From DSBX01 sp046484845 (GTDB taxonomy: Bacteria > Hydrothermota > Tepidihabitantia > Tepidihabitantales > Tepidihabitantaceae), in contig JAWOIB010000160.1 of NCBI GenBank assembly GCA_046484845.1, positions 1 to 34,614 on the forward strand: a stretch of 34,614 nucleotides of DNA, in the 5' to 3' direction. Numbering within the stretch: position 1 is the first letter of the stretch; the number at the start of each line of letters is the position of its first letter. A program made the translations under genes and the position numbers. The notes under the pieces were generated by a model. The model was not told the origin of the DNA. It was given only the letters and a program-made list of their open reading frames with translations, and searched no databases. Positions 32,024 through 34,614 of this stretch are shown one piece after another.

Positions 32024-33576
32024 CGGCATTGTTGGTGGCGCTGTTGCTCAGCGCGAGTTCGAAGGTCGATTCGGTGGTGGTCTACCCGAACCAGGTCCAA
32101 GTCGTGCGCACCGCGCGGGTGACCGTGACCGGCGCGGGCCGGCTGGTGTTCGACGGCCTGCCCGGGGCGCTGGATGACAACACGGTCCGGGTCCGGGCTG
32201 AAGGGATGCGGCTGGGCGAGGTGCAGGTCGCGCGCGGCTACCTGGCGGAGCCGACCCCGGCGGTCCGGCAGCTCAAGGAGCAGGTCGAGCGGCTGGAGCA
32301 GCGGCTCAAGAGCCTCGCCAACGAGGCCGCGATACTCAAGGCGCAGGAGGAGTTCCTCGGCTCGATCCGGCTGGGCGCGCCCGAGCTCATCAGCAAGGAG
32401 CTCCAGCAGGGCCGGGTATCCAGCGAGGCCTGGCGCAGCGCGCTGTCGTTCATGGCCGCGGAACTCGGCAAGGTCAAGGCCCGCCAGCTCGCGCTCGAGC
32501 CGGAACAGCAGCAGCTCGAGGAGGAGCTGAAGGCGGCACAGGCGGAGTACAGCGCGGCCCGGGCCGTGGTCGAGAACCGCAAGGAACTGCGCTTCGAGTA
32601 CTCGGCCCCGGCCGGCAGTTACGACCTGCGGATTGCCTATGTCATCCCGGGCAGCGCGGGCTGGACGCCCTGGTACGAACTGCGGGCGCGGCCGGACCGC
32701 GGCGCGGTCGAGCTCGGCTACTTCGCCCGGCTGGCCCAGCGCACCGGCGAAGACTGGGACCGGGTGAAGGTCGTGCTCTCGACCACCCGGCCGGTTGCCG
32801 GGCAGGCCGCGCCCGAGCCCCGGCCCTGGCAGCTTTCACTGCAGGAGGAGCAGGACTTCCGGCGGATGAAGGTGATGCCCGCGCCGGGGATGATCCCCGA
32901 GGCCGCGATGGAGCAGGCAATGGACGAGGGCCTGGCCGTGGCGCCGGTCGAGACCGGGATTTCGCTCCAGTACGCCATCCCGGGCCGGGTGAGCCTGAAG
33001 AGCGGCGAGCCGGCGACCAAACTGGCGCTGACCCAGGCGAGCCTGCCCGCCGGGTTCAGCTACTACACCCTGCCGCGCCTGCGCGACCAGGTGTACCTCA
33101 GGGGCGAGATGGTCAACACCACCGGGTTCATGTTCCTGCCCGGCGAGGCCGGGACCTACGTCGGCGACGAGTTTACCGGCTCGACCTGGCTGGCCGCGGT
33201 CGCGGACCGCGAATCGACCGAGGTCAGCTTCGGGGTGGACGAGCGGGTCAAGGTCAGCCGGGAGCTGGTGACCAGCTTCAAGTCGAAGGGCGGGCTGTTC
33301 AGCCGGACCGAGAAGGCGCGGCTGCATTACCGGCTGACGGTCCGTAACCATCACCCGCGGCCGGCGGGCATCGAGATTCTCGAACAGGTGCCGGTGTCCC
33401 GTCAGCAGGAAATCAAGGTCAAGGTGCTGCGGGCCGAACCGGCGCCGGCGGAAAGGGACGAGGACTCGGGCGTGTACCGCTGGCGGCCGGAAATCCCGTC
33501 GGGCGGGAAGTTCGAAATCGAGGTCGAGTTCGAGGTCGAGTACCCGGCGGGCCGCCGGGTCGAAGGCCTGCTCTAG
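32020..33576 (+). CDS. DUF4139 domain protein (mucoidy-inhibitor-A-like)
   Basis: This 518-residue protein has a short signal-like N-terminus (MTALLVALLLSASS). A DUF4140-type beta-domain follows (VVVYPNQVQVVRTARVTV), then a coiled coil at about 80-185 rich in Leu/Glu (LKEQVERLEQRLKSLANEA) and a DUF4139 beta-region to the end (GSAGWTPWYELRA, VVLSTTRPVAG, ISLQYAIPG, and TGEDWDRVKV read in the middle). The family is widespread and of unknown function; some members affect capsule or mucoidy. AAGGAG precedes the ATG, which overlaps the mnmA stop. The next gene starts 11 bases later. Confidence 0.85.
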   Translation: MTALLVALLLSASSKVDSVVVYPNQVQVVRTARVTVTGAGRLVFDGLPGALDDNTVRVRAEGMRLGEVQVARGYLAEPTPAVRQLKEQVERLEQRLKSLANEAAILKAQEEFLGSIRLGAPELISKELQQGRVSSEAWRSALSFMAAELGKVKARQLALEPEQQQLEEELKAAQAEYSAARAVVENRKELRFEYSAPAGSYDLRIAYVIPGSAGWTPWYELRARPDRGAVELGYFARLAQRTGEDWDRVKVVLSTTRPVAGQAAPEPRPWQLSLQEEQDFRRMKVMPAPGMIPEAAMEQAMDEGLAVAPVETGISLQYAIPGRVSLKSGEPATKLALTQASLPAGFSYYTLPRLRDQVYLRGEMVNTTGFMFLPGEAGTYVGDEFTGSTWLAAVADRESTEVSFGVDERVKVSRELVTSFKSKGGLFSRTEKARLHYRLTVRNHHPRPAGIEILEQVPVSRQQEIKVKVLRAEPAPAERDEDSGVYRWRPEIPSGGKFEIEVEFEVEYPAGRRVEGLL

Positions 33577-33586
33577 GAACCGGGCG

Positions 33587-34273
33587 ATGGCGGACAGGAA
33601 GAGATCCGGCCGGAAGCCGCGCCGCCGGCCCGGCCTGGACCGCAGGCTGTACGACGCGCTGACCGAGAACTACGCCCGGGGCGCAATCGTCATTCTCGGT
33701 ACCCGGGACAAGGCTGGCCGGGCGGTGCGCGCCGGCCAGCGTCTGCTGACCCGGGACGACAAGCCCTCACGCTGGTCGCACTGCTTCCTGTTCGGGGACC
33801 GGCGGCTGACCTGCAGCGGCCCGGGCAGGCCGAACCCGAGACTCGGCTTGTACATCCTCGAGAGCGACCTGCAACTCGCGTTCGAGCAAGCCCGGCTGCA
33901 GAACGGGGCGCAGGAGAACTGGCTGGGCAAGTGGTGCCGGCCGGACGTCGAGCATTGCGCGGTCATCGACTACCGCCTGTCCCGGCGCGAGGTGGACATC
34001 GTGCTGGCAAACGCGCTGCATCTGGTGGACAGGCAGGTCTCGTACCCGCTGCAGGACCTGGTCGGCACCTGGCTGGCGATTGTCCGCAACAGGCTCTGGA
34101 GCGCGAACCCGCTCAAGAGCAGGAACGCGATGTACTGCAGCGCTTTCGTTCGGTACTGCTACCGTAAGGCCGGGCGCGATTTCATGCGCCACAACGTCAG
34201 CCTCGGTAACACCGCGCCGGAGCACATCGCCCGGGCGGCTGAAGAACAGGGCCGACTGCGCATCATCCGCTGA
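33587..34273 (+). CDS. YiiX-like permuted papain-fold hydrolase (NlpC/P60 superfamily)
   Basis: This 228-residue protein has the permuted order of papain-fold enzymes: H65 in SRWSHCFLFG comes first and the nucleophile C184 in AMYCSAFVRYCYRKAG comes late. Such proteins (YiiX/YebB group, NlpC/P60 superfamily) may act on lipids, peptidoglycan or acyl groups. No signal peptide is seen; the N-terminus is strongly basic (KRSGRKPRRRPGLDRR). It is the last gene of the plus-strand transcript. No strong Shine-Dalgarno is visible. Substrate unknown. Confidence 0.8.
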   Translation: MADRKRSGRKPRRRPGLDRRLYDALTENYARGAIVILGTRDKAGRAVRAGQRLLTRDDKPSRWSHCFLFGDRRLTCSGPGRPNPRLGLYILESDLQLAFEQARLQNGAQENWLGKWCRPDVEHCAVIDYRLSRREVDIVLANALHLVDRQVSYPLQDLVGTWLAIVRNRLWSANPLKSRNAMYCSAFVRYCYRKAGRDFMRHNVSLGNTAPEHIARAAEEQGRLRIIR

Positions 34274-34468
34274 GGCATCGGGCCGGCCAGGAAAGAGCGG
34301 CAGGCATTCCCGTCATTCGCCCGCGCGCCGCACGCGGTCGGGCGGACTTTCAGAGAAGATGCCCGACGCCCTGCGGGCCTGTTGGTCCGCACGGTTGGCG
34401 CGACGGCGGCCGACTCCGGGGCTCCGAGCCGAACCATCCTGCCTGGGCAGCCCGGCCTGAACAGCGCA
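34274..34468. other. Intergenic region between convergent genes
   Basis: No protein-coding gene or tRNA was recognised. A short GCCCG-N8-CGGGC hairpin (about 34359-34376) could serve the plus-strand operon. Open frames through it show no family features. Confidence 0.5.
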
Positions 34469-34500
34469 GGCGGCGACCGGTCCGGTCACCGGCCGCCGCC
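34469..34500 (-). terminator. Strong hairpin after the right-edge minus-strand gene
   Basis: GGCGGCGACCGGT (34469-34481) and ACCGGCCGCCGCC (34488-34500) form a 13-bp stem with one A-C mismatch and a 6-base loop. It lies 23 bases past the minus-strand stop at 34524. No U-tract follows. Confidence 0.5.
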
Positions 34501-34523
34501 CGGCAATTCCCGGAGCGGGCGGG

Positions 34524-34613
34524 TCAGTGCCCGGCTGAGCTTGTGGCGCCGCCCATCATCGGGCAGCCGCCCATCATACCCCGGCCCATGCCGGGATGCA
34601 TCGCCCGGCGCTG
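34524..34613 (-). CDS. C-terminal fragment of a Met/Gly-rich protein (possible metal-binding)
   Basis: Reading in from the right edge on the minus strand, 29 residues end at a TGA (34526-34524). They contain MHPGMGRGMMGGCPMMGG, a tail with repeated methionines, glycines, one histidine and one cysteine. Such tails occur in Spy-like or CzcE/copper-binding periplasmic proteins, where Met, His and Cys bind copper or other metals. The start lies beyond the window, so no further claim is possible. A strong hairpin just downstream supports a real gene end. Confidence 0.5.
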   Translation of the reverse strand, partial: QRRAMHPGMGRGMMGGCPMMGGATSSAGH

Positions 34614-34614
34614 C

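Noticed and set aside
1..34614. CRISPR arrays, rRNA, tRNA, transposases or attachment sites
   Set aside because: No regularly spaced repeats, rRNA/tRNA-like folds or transposase motifs were recognised. The gaps (275-589, 5166-5692, 9624-10002, 13720-14066, 34274-34468) were read for these.

Overview
The window is bacterial and about 34.6 kb long. It probably comes from an uncultured Gram-negative lineage resembling candidate division WOR-3 or an FCB relative. The clues are PD40/TolB-like repeat proteins, a secreted protein with an N-terminal carbohydrate-binding-like domain and a C-terminal type-9-like sorting tail, a histidine kinase with a periplasmic FG-GAP propeller, and a small beta-barrel-like protein. 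No rRNA, tRNA, CRISPR array or recognisable transposase was seen. The taxonomic call is inference.

Base composition divides the window. Roughly 1-9600 samples at about 50-60% GC, and its genes carry clear Shine-Dalgarno leaders. From about 11280 onward sampled lines are near 70-77% GC. The first ~130 bases hold the broken end of a PD40-type gene, joined abruptly to a DUF305-type N-terminal fragment on the other strand. This marks a recombination or assembly junction. Positions 590-4998 (minus strand) form one operon for sulfur compounds: SLC13-type anion permease, MBL-fold/double-rhodanese protein, and a YeeE/YedE transporter split into two genes. Positions 5693-9623 (plus strand) hold a barrel-like protein, an alpha/beta hydrolase, a ferritin-like protein translationally coupled to an iron-type superoxide dismutase, a small lipoprotein and a diacylglycerol-kinase-family enzyme. 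This is an oxidative-stress and envelope theme.

Positions 10003-15074 are a signalling block: an FG-GAP sensor histidine kinase, its NtrC-type sigma-54 activator, a 347-base gap with two adjacent perfect palindromes and a candidate -24/-12 promoter, then a membrane histidine kinase whose H-box histidine is an arginine. Housekeeping genes follow: alaS (plus), and der with an LCP-family gene (minus).

Position 20182 starts a secreted phospholipase-D-like protein. From 22002 to 29841 nine genes are packed with 1-17 base overlaps or a 13-base gap: alpha/beta hydrolase, DUF364-like protein, fold-III PLP decarboxylase, TldD, TldE/PmbA, PD40 lipoprotein, nitroreductase, a two-helix PepSY-like membrane protein and an RseC-like protein. 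An ECF sigma factor with a zinc-binding anti-sigma gene comes next, followed by mnmA, a DUF4139 protein and a permuted papain-fold (YiiX/NlpC-P60-like) hydrolase. The window ends in the C-terminus of a Met/Gly-rich minus-strand protein.

Two regulatory observations stand out. Six genes that begin transcription units (10003, 14067, 15129, 20102 minus, 20182/20185, 29872) have a -10-like hexamer only 5-8 bases before the start codon, which predicts leaderless mRNAs. The 13734-13820 region looks like a sigma-54 control site next to its probable activator gene.
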